Shown: positions 9,863 to 19,445 of the stretch, in pieces | Numbering within the stretch: position 1 is the first letter of the stretch | How the letters are laid out: every line of letters starts with the position of its first letter | Source of the DNA: Pseudomonas citrullilanati | GTDB taxonomy: Bacteria > Pseudomonadota > Gammaproteobacteria > Pseudomonadales > Pseudomonadaceae | DNA length: 64,000 nucleotides | Reading direction: 5' to 3' | NCBI RefSeq assembly: GCF_030580855.1 | Contig: NZ_JAUQOP010000028.1 | Coordinates: 1-64,000, forward strand | Program-made: the position numbers and the translations under genes | Notes under the pieces: model-generated | Told to the model about the DNA's origin: nothing | Databases searched by the model: none | Seen by the model: the letters and a program-made list of their open reading frames with translations, nothing else

Positions 9863-12031
9863 TCAAGGCGCCGGGCTCACTTGCACCACGGGAATCAGCT
9901 GCGGATCGGCCACCGCCGCCTTGCCGCGCTTCTTGCGCTTGTTGATCAGCGGTGGGCATTTGTTTTCGTTGTGCCAGGTCATCTGGCAATCGAGGCAGTA
10001 GTGGCATTCGTTGGCGTTGATGCGGCCGTCGGGATGAATCGCCTGGATCTCGCATTCCTTGGCGCACAACTGGCAGGGGTTGCCACATTCCTTGCGGCGC
10101 TTGAGCCAGTCGAACAGGCGCAGGCGTGTGGGCATCGCCAGGGCCGCGCCCAATGGGCAAAGGTAGCGGCAATAGACTTTGCGGGTGAACAGGTTGATCA
10201 CCAGCAGGCCCACCGCGTACGCCACGAACCACCACTGGCGGTCGAAGCGCAGGGTGACGGCGGTCTTGAACGGTTCGATCTCGGCCAGGCGTTCGGCGCT
10301 GGCCATGGACTCCAGGGAGACGCCGAACAGCACCAGCAAGATGATGTACTTGAGCGCCCACAGCCGCTCGTGGACAGCGAATGGCAGCTCGTACTGGGGC
10401 ACCTTGAACCGCCGGGCCAGCTCGTTGATCAGCTCCTGCATCGCGCCGAACGGGCACAGCCAGCCGCAGAACACCCCGCGCCCCCAGAGCAGGATGCTGG
10501 CGGCGGTGAACACCCAGAGGATGAAGATCAACGGATCGGTGAGGAACAGCTCCCAGCGAAAGCCTTCGAACAGCGCATGGACGAACGTCAGCACGTTGAC
10601 CACCGACAACTGCGCCAGAGCAAAGCCGCCGAGAAACACCACGGTGAACACCAGGTAGCCCCGGCGCACCCAATGCAACAGGGTCGGCCGCCGGGCCAGG
10701 GCGTCCTGGAAGAACAGAATGACGGTCAGCACCAGCAACGCCACGCCGAGCAGGCTGATCTCGACACTTTTCTGGTACCACAGCGTCAGCCACATCGGCC
10801 GGCTGGCCTCCTGCGCCGCGGCCAGTTGTTCGGCGCTGGGCAATGGCCGCTCCAGGTAGGCTTCGGGCAATTGATAGGCCAGTTCGAAGCTGCTGAACGT
10901 GCCGCTGACCGGGCCGGTCTGGCGACGCACCAGCAACTCCAGGCTCCAGGGCGCGCCGGGGTCGAAACGGTGGCTGGCGCGGATGATGAAAATCGCCATC
11001 TCATCGAAGGCCGGCATGTCGTCGGCGGCGACGTCGTCCAGGCGCTGGAAGTCCAGGTCACGGAAGCTGATGGTGTTGCCGAACTGGCGCAACACCACCC
11101 GGTCGAAGATGCCGCCGCGCACATACCCCGAGCCCTTGAAGGAGTAGCGCCCGCTGCCCAACACCGCGATGGCTTGCTCGCCCGGCTTGAGCTCGCTCAT
11201 CAGCGTGCGGTACGGCCCTTCACCCAGCAGGTTGCGGCCGATGGTGGGCGGGTTGAGGTGGGTCACGTACAAGTCGATGAAGGTGTCGTCGGCCTCAGCG
11301 GCGCTGGCGACTTCCACCTGCTCGGCCTCGGTGCCCTTGAAGGAAGCATCGACCTGGCCGCGCGTCAGGTGCAGGCGCCGCACCGCGCCGTTACCCGTGA
11401 GCGTCGCCCAGTCGGCGGGCTCGAAGCGGTCTTCGCGCACCCGGGCCGGCGCCACCGCCAACCCGGCGTCGCCCTTGACCAGGCCCAAGGCCAGGGCGAC
11501 GTCGTGGGCGGCCCGCATGATCACTTCGTTGACCACCATCGCCGTCACGGTGGCACCGGCGATGGCATCCACCGTCACCGCATTCGGGTCGCTGGAGTGC
11601 CCCACCACCACCCGCTGGCTGACCTTGATGCCGCTGTAGCGCGCGCTGAAGGCGTGGAGTTTTTCTTCGGCGATGCCGATCAACAGGATCGGTTCATGGT
11701 GTTCCAGCACATAGGCGTCGAGGATCACCCCGGTCGGATCGAGGACGACCTGGACGTTGATCGGCTTGCCTGAATAGGCCGGAATGTCCACCACGTCGAG
11801 GCTTTGGAACACGTAGCCGACGATCTTGCCCGCCGCCGACAGCGTGCGCACCTTGTAGGGGCCTTCAGGCTCGGAGATGGCGTCGGTCTGGCCCAGCACA
11901 TGGTGGATGCGCTGCTGCTGGATGTCCCCGTAGTCCTTGGCCTGGGCCAGGCCCGCGAGCAGCAGCAGGAGAATGAACAGGCCACCCAGCCAGTGGCGGG
12001 ACGGGTGCAGCAGCGCAAAGGAAGGGGTCAT
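9863..12031 (-). CDS. nosR: NosR, membrane flavo-iron-sulfur protein
   Basis: Protein of 722 residues: signal peptide, a periplasmic FMN-binding domain with the flavinylation motif AGAT (Thr161), several membrane segments in the second half, and a cytoplasmic C-terminus with two ferredoxin-like Cys clusters (CGNPCQLCAKEC and CHYCLDC). NosR is needed for nos expression and passes electrons to NosZ. It is the first gene of the operon, and its start lies about 63 bp from a perfect ANR/DNR box. Confidence 0.96.
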   Translation of the reverse strand: MTPSFALLHPSRHWLGGLFILLLLLAGLAQAKDYGDIQQQRIHHVLGQTDAISEPEGPYKVRTLSAAGKIVGYVFQSLDVVDIPAYSGKPINVQVVLDPTGVILDAYVLEHHEPILLIGIAEEKLHAFSARYSGIKVSQRVVVGHSSDPNAVTVDAIAGATVTAMVVNEVIMRAAHDVALALGLVKGDAGLAVAPARVREDRFEPADWATLTGNGAVRRLHLTRGQVDASFKGTEAEQVEVASAAEADDTFIDLYVTHLNPPTIGRNLLGEGPYRTLMSELKPGEQAIAVLGSGRYSFKGSGYVRGGIFDRVVLRQFGNTISFRDLDFQRLDDVAADDMPAFDEMAIFIIRASHRFDPGAPWSLELLVRRQTGPVSGTFSSFELAYQLPEAYLERPLPSAEQLAAAQEASRPMWLTLWYQKSVEISLLGVALLVLTVILFFQDALARRPTLLHWVRRGYLVFTVVFLGGFALAQLSVVNVLTFVHALFEGFRWELFLTDPLIFILWVFTAASILLWGRGVFCGWLCPFGAMQELINELARRFKVPQYELPFAVHERLWALKYIILLVLFGVSLESMASAERLAEIEPFKTAVTLRFDRQWWFVAYAVGLLVINLFTRKVYCRYLCPLGAALAMPTRLRLFDWLKRRKECGNPCQLCAKECEIQAIHPDGRINANECHYCLDCQMTWHNENKCPPLINKRKKRGKAAVADPQLIPVVQVSPAP

Positions 12032-12063
12032 GGACGCCAGGGCTTAGGACAGGATCTTGGCGT

Positions 12064-12107
12064 CCATCGTAGGGGCCGCCCTGCCTTTGGCCCTTGATTG
12101 AAATCAA
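12064..12107 (-). promoter_or_regulatory. nosR promoter with ANR/DNR (FNR-type) box
   Basis: TTGATTGAAATCAA at 12094-12107 matches the TTGAT-N4-ATCAA consensus perfectly. A plausible -10 (TACGAT, minus strand, 12066-12071) is centred 32 bp downstream, exactly the spacing of a class II FNR promoter with the box at -41.5. This predicts induction of nosRZDFYL by low oxygen and/or NO. The regulator gene itself is not in the window. Confidence 0.88.
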
Positions 12108-12187
12108 CTTGCTACAAAACCTATGGCAATGCGACATCCCACGCCGGGAAGCAAGGCCCCTGGCTCCCGCGGGGGCCGCAAGCGCCC

Positions 12188-13651
12188 TCACCGCAAACCA
12201 TAGGCATACACCCCCAGGTCGTTGTTGTCGTACCAATTGCCCTTGGCCCAGAACACCCGATCCTGGCCCGGTTGGAAACCCAGTACGCCCAGGTAACCGT
12301 CGACCGCCAGCTTGTGCCACGAACGGCCCCAGTCCCTGGAATAGAACACCCCGTCCGCGGAGATGCTCGCGTCAGACCACCAGTAGAGCCAGCGCGGCGG
12401 GCGGTGCTCGCTGCTGGTGTTGATCAGCAAGGTGTTTTGCCCGGCCCAGAAACCGTGGCCGCGCAAGCGGCTGTCCGAAGCCAGCGGCGCGAACACGCTG
12501 GGCAGCTCGCCCACGGGGCGCCAGGTTTGCGTGGAGGTGTCCAGCTCGGCGACGACGTCCCGGCCCTGGTGCCCCTGGTCGATCAGGCCGAACACCCGCC
12601 CGGCCTCGTTCTGCGCCAGGGCATCGATGAACAGCTTGTCGTCACGCTGCCGGGCCACGATTTGCCACTTCCCGGCCTGGCGTTGCAGCTCGGCCCGCGT
12701 GGTGACGTTGACGACGATGTTGCCACGCTTGCCATCGGGATGGCTGCCCCAGAACCGTTGGGACAGCCAGATGAGCGCGCGCTGCCCATCGACCTGGATG
12801 ACGTGCCCGCGAATCTCGCCCTGATCCTCGGCCTCGGTGTGCCATTGCACGACGTCGGGACGTTGGTCGCGGGCGTACTGGGCGGTCACCAGCAGCGACT
12901 CGGCGCTGACGATCGGCGTGCTGGTCGCACCGCGATCGGCCGAGTAGAACAGGCCGGTGGCGACGCCATCGGGCTTCTGCGCGCCGATCTCGCTCAACGA
13001 GCCCCAGGCCCAGACTTCATCCTGGCCATGGAAATAGGGCTCGAGGCTCCAGGCCACCTGGTCGGTGTCGGCGAAGAAGCCATTCTTCAACCAGGTCCAA
13101 TGCATGCCCTGGTCATCGCTGCGCAGGACGACGGTCTGACGCGGCCCTTCGCTGGTCTCGGCATCGGGCCGGTCAAGGCCGGTAAGCAGGAACAGGCTGG
13201 CGCCATCGGGACTGGCGACCAGGCACGCAGCGCCGCTGACATGGGCCACCAGCTGAAATTGCCCCTGGGCATCGAGACGCGAGATGAACGAGGTCTCGGT
13301 CTCGCGCGCCGAAAAAATGCTGAAGGCCCCCAGCTGCGGCGCCGCCTCGGTTTCCTTGGGCTTGCCGTAGACCACGACGTCCAGGTCCTGGACCTCGGCC
13401 CCAGGTTCCAGCGCCTGCGCATCACGCTCCAGGCGCCCCACCAGCCAGGTGCCCTTCGGGGTGGCGACGACGCCTGTGCAATACTGGGTCATCGCCCGCT
13501 GGCGGGTATCCTTCACAGCCCCCACCTGTTGCCGGTCCGGGCTGTCGCCGCCCCACTCCAGCTTGGCGCTGGTGATCGTCCACATGTACCACAGCGCGGC
13601 AACGGCCAGCAGAGCGACAAACAATTGGGTGAAACGCTTCGATCGTGGCAT
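12188..13651 (-). CDS. membrane-anchored BNR/Asp-box beta-propeller protein, unknown function
   Basis: Protein of 487 residues with one N-terminal membrane segment or uncleaved signal (about 8-26), then a predicted beta-propeller. Asp-box motifs of the sialidase/BNR type are visible (SDDQGMHW, SRDWGRSW). No catalytic motif is recognised. GGAG lies just before the ATG. It sits between the nosR promoter and the divergent uvrA paralogue; nothing in sequence ties it to denitrification. The 193-bp gap to the next gene should hold two divergent promoters, but I see no LexA-type box there. Confidence 0.75.
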   Translation of the reverse strand: MPRSKRFTQLFVALLAVAALWYMWTITSAKLEWGGDSPDRQQVGAVKDTRQRAMTQYCTGVVATPKGTWLVGRLERDAQALEPGAEVQDLDVVVYGKPKETEAAPQLGAFSIFSARETETSFISRLDAQGQFQLVAHVSGAACLVASPDGASLFLLTGLDRPDAETSEGPRQTVVLRSDDQGMHWTWLKNGFFADTDQVAWSLEPYFHGQDEVWAWGSLSEIGAQKPDGVATGLFYSADRGATSTPIVSAESLLVTAQYARDQRPDVVQWHTEAEDQGEIRGHVIQVDGQRALIWLSQRFWGSHPDGKRGNIVVNVTTRAELQRQAGKWQIVARQRDDKLFIDALAQNEAGRVFGLIDQGHQGRDVVAELDTSTQTWRPVGELPSVFAPLASDSRLRGHGFWAGQNTLLINTSSEHRPPRWLYWWSDASISADGVFYSRDWGRSWHKLAVDGYLGVLGFQPGQDRVFWAKGNWYDNNDLGVYAYGLR

Positions 13652-13844
13652 GGGAGCTCCGTATCCATGGGAAAACCGGGAATGCTTTTCTCATCTCCCG
13701 AGGCCCGAGTAAATTTTTATCGCACGAGAACGGACGAACCCGGTCGCATTATTGTCAGGGCTGTGACTCAGGTTGCATTCTTCGGCAAGGCGCCGCTACG
13801 CCACACAGCCACAACGCTCAAGCAGTCGCAGACAAGGAACCCCA

Positions 13845-16502
13845 ATGCCCCCACGCTCCGGCCCCGCCGCCACCTCGTCATTGCCAGACAACGCCGGTTT
13901 CGTCCGGGTCCGTGGCGCCCGCGAACACAACCTCAAGAACGTCGACGTCGACATTCCGCGCGACGCGCTGGTGGTGTTCACCGGCGTGTCGGGGTCCGGC
14001 AAATCGTCGCTGGCCTTCTCCACGCTCTACGCCGAGGCCCAGCGCCGCTACTTCGAATCCGTCGCCCCGTATGCCCGGCGCCTGATCGACCAGGTGGGCG
14101 TGCCGGACGTGGACAGCATCGAAGGCCTGCCGCCGGCAGTGGCCCTGCAGCAACAGCGCGGCACGCCCAGCGCGCGCTCCTCGGTGGGCAGCGTCACCAC
14201 CCTGTCGAGCCTGATCCGCATGCTCTACTCCCGGGCCGGCAGCTACCCCGCCGACCAACCGATGCTCTACGCCGAGGACTTCTCGCCAAACACGCCCCAG
14301 GGAGCCTGCCCGGAGTGCCATGGCCTGGGCCGGGTCTACGAGGTGACCGAGGCGTCCATGGTGCCGGACCCTTCGCTGACCATCCGCGAACGCGCCGTGG
14401 CGGCCTGGCCCATGGCCTGGCAGGGGCAGAACCTGCGGGACATTCTGGTCACCCTGGGCTATGACGTCGATGTGCCCTGGCGCGACCTGCCGAAAAAGCA
14501 ACGGGACTGGATTCTCTTCACCGAGGAAACCCCGACGGTGCCGGTGTACGCCGGACTGACCCCGGCCCAGACCCGCGCCGCCCTCAAGCGCAAGCTCGAA
14601 CCCAGTTACCAGGGCACCTTCAGCGGCGCCCGGCGCTACCTGCTGCACACCTTCATGCACTCGCAAAGCGCGCAGATGCGCAAGCGCGTGGCGCAATACA
14701 TGCGTGCCAGCCCCTGCCCGCTGTGCGAGGGCAAGCGCCTCAAGCGCCAGGCGCTGACGGTGACGTTCGCCGGCCGGGACATCGCCGAGCTGTCGCACCT
14801 GCCCTTGCTGGAGCTGGCTGACGTACTCAAGGGCGTGCTGGCCCCCGACTACCTCGACCAGGCCGAAGAACCGGGCGAAGTGCTCACCCACCAGCAGACC
14901 CGGGCCGCCCGCGAACAACGCGCTGCCCGGGGCGAGAACCCGCACGCCGGAGGACCGGACGCGCGGCACACCCACAACCTGTCCCTGGAAAAACGCCTGG
15001 CCGCCCAGCGCATCGCCGCCGAATTGCTGGAGCGGATTGTCACGCTGATCGACCTGGGCCTGGGCTACCTGGCCCTGGAACGCAGCACGCCGACGCTGTC
15101 TTCCGGGGAGCTGCAACGCCTGCGCCTGGCGACCCAGCTCAACTCCCAGCTGTTCGGGGTGATCTACGTGCTCGACGAACCCTCCGCCGGCCTGCATCCG
15201 GCCGACAGCGAGGCGCTGTTCGATGCCCTGCAACGGTTGAAGGCCGCCGGCAACTCGGTGTTCGTGGTCGAGCATGACCTGGACACCATGCGCCGCGCCG
15301 ACTGGCTCATCGACGTCGGCCCAGACGCTGGCGAACAAGGCGGCAAGATCCTCTACAGCGGCCCACCCAAAGGCCTCAGCCAGGTACAGGCCTCGCGGAC
15401 CCGCGCCTATCTGTTCGCCGAAGCCACCGCGACGGCTCGCATACCTCGGGCCGCCGAGGACTGGCTACGCCTGGAGGGCATCAGCCGCAACAACCTCGAC
15501 AACCTCAGCGCCGCCTTTCCATTGGGCTGTTTCACGGCGGTGACCGGGATCTCCGGCTCCGGCAAATCCAGCCTGGTCAGCCAGGCCCTGCTCGACCTGG
15601 TGGGCGCCCACCTGGGCCAGGCCAGCGCCAACGCCGAACCCGAGGAACAAAGCCTGGAGGATGAACCGCTGCAAACCAGCGGCGGCCAGGTCACCGCCGG
15701 GCTCGAAGGGATCAAGCGGTTGGTCCAGGTGGACCAGAAACCCATCGGTCGCACGCCGCGCTCCAACCTCGCCACCTATACCGGGCTGTTCGATCACGTA
15801 CGCAAACTGTTCGCCGCCACGGAACAGGCCCAGGCGCTGGGATTCGATGCCGGGCGGTTTTCCTTCAACGTCGCCAAGGGCCGTTGCGAGACCTGCGAGG
15901 GCGAAGGCTTCGTCAGCGTCGAATTGCTGTTCATGCCCAGCGTCTACGCCCCCTGCCCCACCTGCCACGGGGCGCGCTACAACCCGCAGACCCTGGGAGT
16001 CACCTGGCAGGGCCTGGACATCTCCCAGGTGCTGCAACTGACGGTGAACGAGGCCCTCGACGTGTTTGCCGAACAAGCGGCGGCGCGGCGCACCCTGCAG
16101 GTGTTGCAGGACATCGGCCTGGGCTACCTGCGCCTGGGCCAGCCGGCCACCGAGCTGTCCGGTGGCGAGGCGCAGCGCATCAAGCTGGCGACAGAACTGC
16201 AACGCAAGGCCCGGGGCGCGACCTTGTACGTGCTGGATGAACCGACCAACGGCCTGCACCCGCAGGACGTGGATCGCTTGCTGGTGCAGCTCAACCGCCT
16301 GGTGGACGAAGGCCACACAGTGGTCGTGGTGGAGCATGACATGCGGGTCGTGGCCCAGAGCGACTGGGTCATCGACATCGGTCCGGGGGCCGGGACCCAG
16401 GGAGGGAAAGTCGTGGTGTGCGGACCGCCGGCCGCGGTCGCCGAGTGCCAGGACAGCCGCACGGCGCCGTTCCTCGGCCGGGCCCTGCGACCAGATGGTT
16501 GA
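13845..16502 (+). CDS. class II UvrA-like ATPase (excinuclease subunit A paralogue)
   Basis: Protein of 885 residues with the two ABC modules of UvrA. Walker A motifs are at about 50 (GVSGSGKSS) and 567 (GISGSGKSS), signatures [11 protein letters not shown] and [12 protein letters not shown], and zinc-binding CxxC pairs (CPECHG; CETCEG with CPTCHG). Compared with canonical UvrA (~940 residues) the UvrB-binding insertion after the first Walker A is missing: the chain passes from LLYSRAG-like sequence almost directly to the first zinc module. This defines class II UvrAs, linked in some bacteria to DNA-intercalating drug tolerance rather than standard repair. The ATG at 13845 follows AAGGA; an upstream in-frame ATG at 13773 is less likely. 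Confidence 0.88.
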   Translation: MPPRSGPAATSSLPDNAGFVRVRGAREHNLKNVDVDIPRDALVVFTGVSGSGKSSLAFSTLYAEAQRRYFESVAPYARRLIDQVGVPDVDSIEGLPPAVALQQQRGTPSARSSVGSVTTLSSLIRMLYSRAGSYPADQPMLYAEDFSPNTPQGACPECHGLGRVYEVTEASMVPDPSLTIRERAVAAWPMAWQGQNLRDILVTLGYDVDVPWRDLPKKQRDWILFTEETPTVPVYAGLTPAQTRAALKRKLEPSYQGTFSGARRYLLHTFMHSQSAQMRKRVAQYMRASPCPLCEGKRLKRQALTVTFAGRDIAELSHLPLLELADVLKGVLAPDYLDQAEEPGEVLTHQQTRAAREQRAARGENPHAGGPDARHTHNLSLEKRLAAQRIAAELLERIVTLIDLGLGYLALERSTPTLSSGELQRLRLATQLNSQLFGVIYVLDEPSAGLHPADSEALFDALQRLKAAGNSVFVVEHDLDTMRRADWLIDVGPDAGEQGGKILYSGPPKGLSQVQASRTRAYLFAEATATARIPRAAEDWLRLEGISRNNLDNLSAAFPLGCFTAVTGISGSGKSSLVSQALLDLVGAHLGQASANAEPEEQSLEDEPLQTSGGQVTAGLEGIKRLVQVDQKPIGRTPRSNLATYTGLFDHVRKLFAATEQAQALGFDAGRFSFNVAKGRCETCEGEGFVSVELLFMPSVYAPCPTCHGARYNPQTLGVTWQGLDISQVLQLTVNEALDVFAEQAAARRTLQVLQDIGLGYLRLGQPATELSGGEAQRIKLATELQRKARGATLYVLDEPTNGLHPQDVDRLLVQLNRLVDEGHTVVVVEHDMRVVAQSDWVIDIGPGAGTQGGKVVVCGPPAAVAECQDSRTAPFLGRALRPDG

Positions 16503-16528
16503 GTGGGATCGGGGGCTGCCGCGCCGCC

Positions 16529-16556
16529 CAGCGGGGACAAGCTCCCTCGCCACAGT
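16529..16556. repeat. solitary half REP element
   Basis: A degenerate arm of the GGGGATAAATCCCC family (CAGCGGGGACAAGCTCCCTC) lies between the convergent uvrA paralogue and hemN. Confidence 0.5.
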
Positions 16557-16590
16557 GGGCGGGCGCAGCAGGCGTCACGTCTGCGCCTGC

Positions 16591-17979
16591 TCAAACCGTT
16601 CGCGAGTACTGGACCGTGCGATCCGCCCCCAGGTAGGCATCGAACGCCATCGCCACGTTGCGCATCATCAATTGCCCCTGGGGTAGCAGCACGAGGGCAT
16701 CGTCGTGGATTTCCAGGAGCCCGTCGCCGACCAGTTCCTGGAGCGCCGCCAGTTCCTCGGCGAAATACCTGTCGAAACGGATGCCATGGGCCGCTTCGAC
16801 CGGGGCGAATTCGATGCGCGCGTGGCACATCAGTTCGCTGATGACCTCGCGCCGCAGCCGGTCGTCATCGCTCAGCCGATAGCCCCGCTGCACCGGCAGC
16901 ATGCCCTGGTCCAGGCGCGCGTAGTACTGGGAAAGCTCCTTGACGTTCTGGTTGTAGCTGTCGCCCACCTTGCCGATCGACGACACCCCCAGGCCGATCA
17001 GGTCGCAATCGGCGTGGGTGGAGTAGCCCTGGAAATTGCGCTGCAGCGAACCCCGCGCGCGGGCGCGCACCAGTTCGTCGTCGGGCAAGGCGAAATGGTC
17101 CATGCCGATGTAGACGTAGCCGGCCTCGGTCAGGCGGTTGATGGTCAACTCCAACAGCTCCAGCTTGCGCTCGGGCGGCGGCATGTCTTCGGGGCGAATC
17201 ATCCGCTGGGCCCGCACCCGGCTGGGCAGGTGCGCGTAGCTGTAGGCAGCGATGCGGTCGGGACGCAGGGCGATGATCTTGCTCAGGGTCACGTCGAAGC
17301 TGGCGATGGTCTGCAACGGCAGGCCGTAGATCAGGTCGACGCTGACCGACTTGAAACGTGCCGCTCGTGCCGCCGCCACCAGCTCGGCCACCTGGGCCTC
17401 GCTTTGTACCCGATTGACGGCGACCTGCACCTGGGCATCGAAGTCCTGCACGCCAAAGCTGAGCCGATTGAACCCCAGTTGGCGCAAGCCGTGGACCTGC
17501 CCGGCATCGATCGTGCGAGGGTCGACTTCGATGGAGAATTCGTGGGCGTCGCTGTCATCCATGTCGAACGACTGGTGCAGGCAGTCCATCAGGTCCGCCA
17601 GTTGCTCGTGGGTCAGGTAGGTTGGCGTGCCCCCGCCCAGGTGCAATTGGGTCAGCTTGCGCGAGCGGTCGAACAACGCGGCCTGCAACGCAATCTCGCG
17701 CTTGAGGTAGGTCAGGTACTCCGCCGCGCGATGGGTCTTGCGGGTGATGATCTTGTTGCAAGCGCAGTAATAGCAAAGGCTCTGGCAGAACGGGACATGG
17801 ATGTACACCGACAGTGCCTTGGGGCGTGGCCCCTGGTTGCTGCGCTGGGCGGCCTGGCGGTATTCGTCCATGGCGAACGCCGGGTGAAACTGCGGGGCCG
17901 TCGGATAGGAGGTGTAGCGTGGCCCCGGGCGGTCGTATTTTTCCACCAGGGCGCGATTGAAAGCGGATACGGCATTCAT
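16591..17979 (-). CDS. hemN: oxygen-independent coproporphyrinogen III oxidase HemN
   Basis: Radical-SAM enzyme of 462 residues for anaerobic haem synthesis (coproporphyrinogen III to protoporphyrinogen IX). The cluster motif CxxxCxxC is intact (Cys65, Cys69, Cys72, plus Cys74 in CYYCAC), and the SAM-binding GGGTP is present. Its ATG overlaps the stop of the upstream HemN-like gene (ATGA at 17976-17979), so the pair forms an operon. The upstream ANR/DNR box explains low-oxygen induction. Convergent with the uvrA paralogue. Confidence 0.95.
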   Translation of the reverse strand: MNAVSAFNRALVEKYDRPGPRYTSYPTAPQFHPAFAMDEYRQAAQRSNQGPRPKALSVYIHVPFCQSLCYYCACNKIITRKTHRAAEYLTYLKREIALQAALFDRSRKLTQLHLGGGTPTYLTHEQLADLMDCLHQSFDMDDSDAHEFSIEVDPRTIDAGQVHGLRQLGFNRLSFGVQDFDAQVQVAVNRVQSEAQVAELVAAARAARFKSVSVDLIYGLPLQTIASFDVTLSKIIALRPDRIAAYSYAHLPSRVRAQRMIRPEDMPPPERKLELLELTINRLTEAGYVYIGMDHFALPDDELVRARARGSLQRNFQGYSTHADCDLIGLGVSSIGKVGDSYNQNVKELSQYYARLDQGMLPVQRGYRLSDDDRLRREVISELMCHARIEFAPVEAAHGIRFDRYFAEELAALQELVGDGLLEIHDDALVLLPQGQLMMRNVAMAFDAYLGADRTVQYSRTV

Positions 17980-19349
17980 GAAGGATTCAACTTTTCCAGG
18001 GCGTGTGGGCCCGCGTCATTCGGGTCCGGGTCGAACAGATTGCAGATCGCGTCCACATTCAGGCGCCCGGCGGGCAGGATGCCGATAAAACGGTGGGTCA
18101 GTTCGATCAGTCCCTTGTCGTGCAACGCTTCGAGCAGCGGCCAGATGGACGCGAAATATTCGCGGAACACCAAGCCGAAACGCGTTTCGATGGCCGGGAT
18201 ATCCAGCTCCAGGTCGCAGGCCAGTTGTTCGGTCACGGTCGCCTTGACCTGATCGTGCGCCTCACAGCGCCAGCCGCGATACACCGGCAATTGCCCGGCG
18301 TCCAATTGCTGGCAGTAATGCAACAGGTTGTCGGTGTTCTGCACATACAGATGCTCGATCTGCGTGACCGCCGACAACCCGAACCCGACATGATCGCAGC
18401 AGCCATGGCGGGTGAACCCCAGGCAAGTGCGATGCAGGCGTCCATGCTCCTGGGCCACCGCCAGGTCATCGTCGGCCCTGACGAACTGGCCCAGGCCAAT
18501 GTAGTGATAACCGGCGCCGATCAGTTGCTCGCAACAGATGCGGCGCATGGCGTCCTTGTCGGCCGCGCTGCTGAAAGCCACGGCCGCCCCGATGTGCTTG
18601 GAGCGATAGCGGTAAGGCGCACGGCCATAATCGAAGACATGCAGGCGGTCCGGCTCCAGCTCGATCAGCGTCGCCAGCTTCAAGGCAAAGCTCTGGGGCG
18701 TCTGCCAGGCATGGCCGTAGCCGAGGTCAATGTTGATGGAGCGAAAGCCGAAGGTGCGCGCCGCGTCGATCAGCGAATGAATCGGTGCCGGGTTCTGGTA
18801 GCAGTCGACGGACAGCTCGCTGTCGATGCCGATATCGGGCACGCCGATGCTGACATGGGTGAAGCCCTGGTCGCGGATCAGGCCCATGGTCGACCAGTCC
18901 GTGTGGTGCAAGTCCACCTCGATGCTGTGGTCGCCGCTGTCGTACTCGCAAAAGTCAAAGCGCTTGCGCAGGTCGCTCATCAGTCGTTGCAAGTGGGCGA
19001 TCACCGGCGTGCCGCCAGTCAGGCAGAACGCCTCGACCCGCCTGCCGGAACCCAAATGGCAGCCCACCAGCTCCATCTCGTAGGTCAGGCGTTGCAAATA
19101 GCCGTCGATCTCACCGCAGCGGCAATCGCTGGCCAAGGGCGAACACGATGCCAGGCGCAGGCGCGACGGCAGGTGCACGGCCAGGGACAGCGGCCGACGT
19201 TTCTGGCGGCTGTTGCGCAACCCCCTGAGCAGGTCGAGGGAGCCGATGCCGGTGTGGAATTTTCGTGTAGCGACCGGACAGTCGAAATCGGCCACCACAG
19301 GGGCACGTCCCGAGGGTCGCTCGCCGAGGGTCTGGAAGGGGTCGAACAT
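17976..19349 (-). CDS. degenerate HemN-family paralogue
   Basis: Protein of 457 residues that aligns with HemN over its whole length: the GGTP motif (LTGGTPVIAHL), the EVD-containing strand (SIEVDLHHTDW), and the C-terminal winged segment (GLVFREYF...GLIELTHRFIGILPAGRL). The segment that should hold CxxxCxxC reads LASCSPLASDCRCGEI, with Cys69, Cys76 and Cys78 in a C-x6-C-x-C spacing; the first two canonical cysteines are not in register. It is therefore unlikely to bind a normal radical-SAM cluster, though an altered cluster is possible. It comes first in an operon with true hemN, with GGAG before the ATG. The full length argues for a kept function, perhaps regulatory or as a haem/tetrapyrrole carrier (inference). 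Confidence 0.8.
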   Translation of the reverse strand: MFDPFQTLGERPSGRAPVVADFDCPVATRKFHTGIGSLDLLRGLRNSRQKRRPLSLAVHLPSRLRLASCSPLASDCRCGEIDGYLQRLTYEMELVGCHLGSGRRVEAFCLTGGTPVIAHLQRLMSDLRKRFDFCEYDSGDHSIEVDLHHTDWSTMGLIRDQGFTHVSIGVPDIGIDSELSVDCYQNPAPIHSLIDAARTFGFRSINIDLGYGHAWQTPQSFALKLATLIELEPDRLHVFDYGRAPYRYRSKHIGAAVAFSSAADKDAMRRICCEQLIGAGYHYIGLGQFVRADDDLAVAQEHGRLHRTCLGFTRHGCCDHVGFGLSAVTQIEHLYVQNTDNLLHYCQQLDAGQLPVYRGWRCEAHDQVKATVTEQLACDLELDIPAIETRFGLVFREYFASIWPLLEALHDKGLIELTHRFIGILPAGRLNVDAICNLFDPDPNDAGPHALEKLNPS

Positions 19350-19405
19350 GGCAATCTCCGAATGGCGGCGCGGGGACAGTGTCGGCTGTAACCCCGCCAG
19401 CCACC

Positions 19406-19419
19406 TTGACTTGTATCAA
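19406..19419 (-). promoter_or_regulatory. ANR/DNR box of the hemN-like/hemN operon
   Basis: TTGACTTGTATCAA differs from TTGAT-N4-ATCAA at one base. Its centre lies 63 bp from the start of the HemN-like gene, compatible with a -41.5 site and a leader of about 22 nt. No strong -10 is visible. Confidence 0.75.
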
Positions 19420-19445
19420 GCGCCTGGAAACCAAGGCGCTGCCGC

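Noticed and set aside
13652-13844. A LexA box controlling the UvrA paralogue
   Set aside because: A CTGT-like word is present but no matching ACAG at the correct spacing was found.
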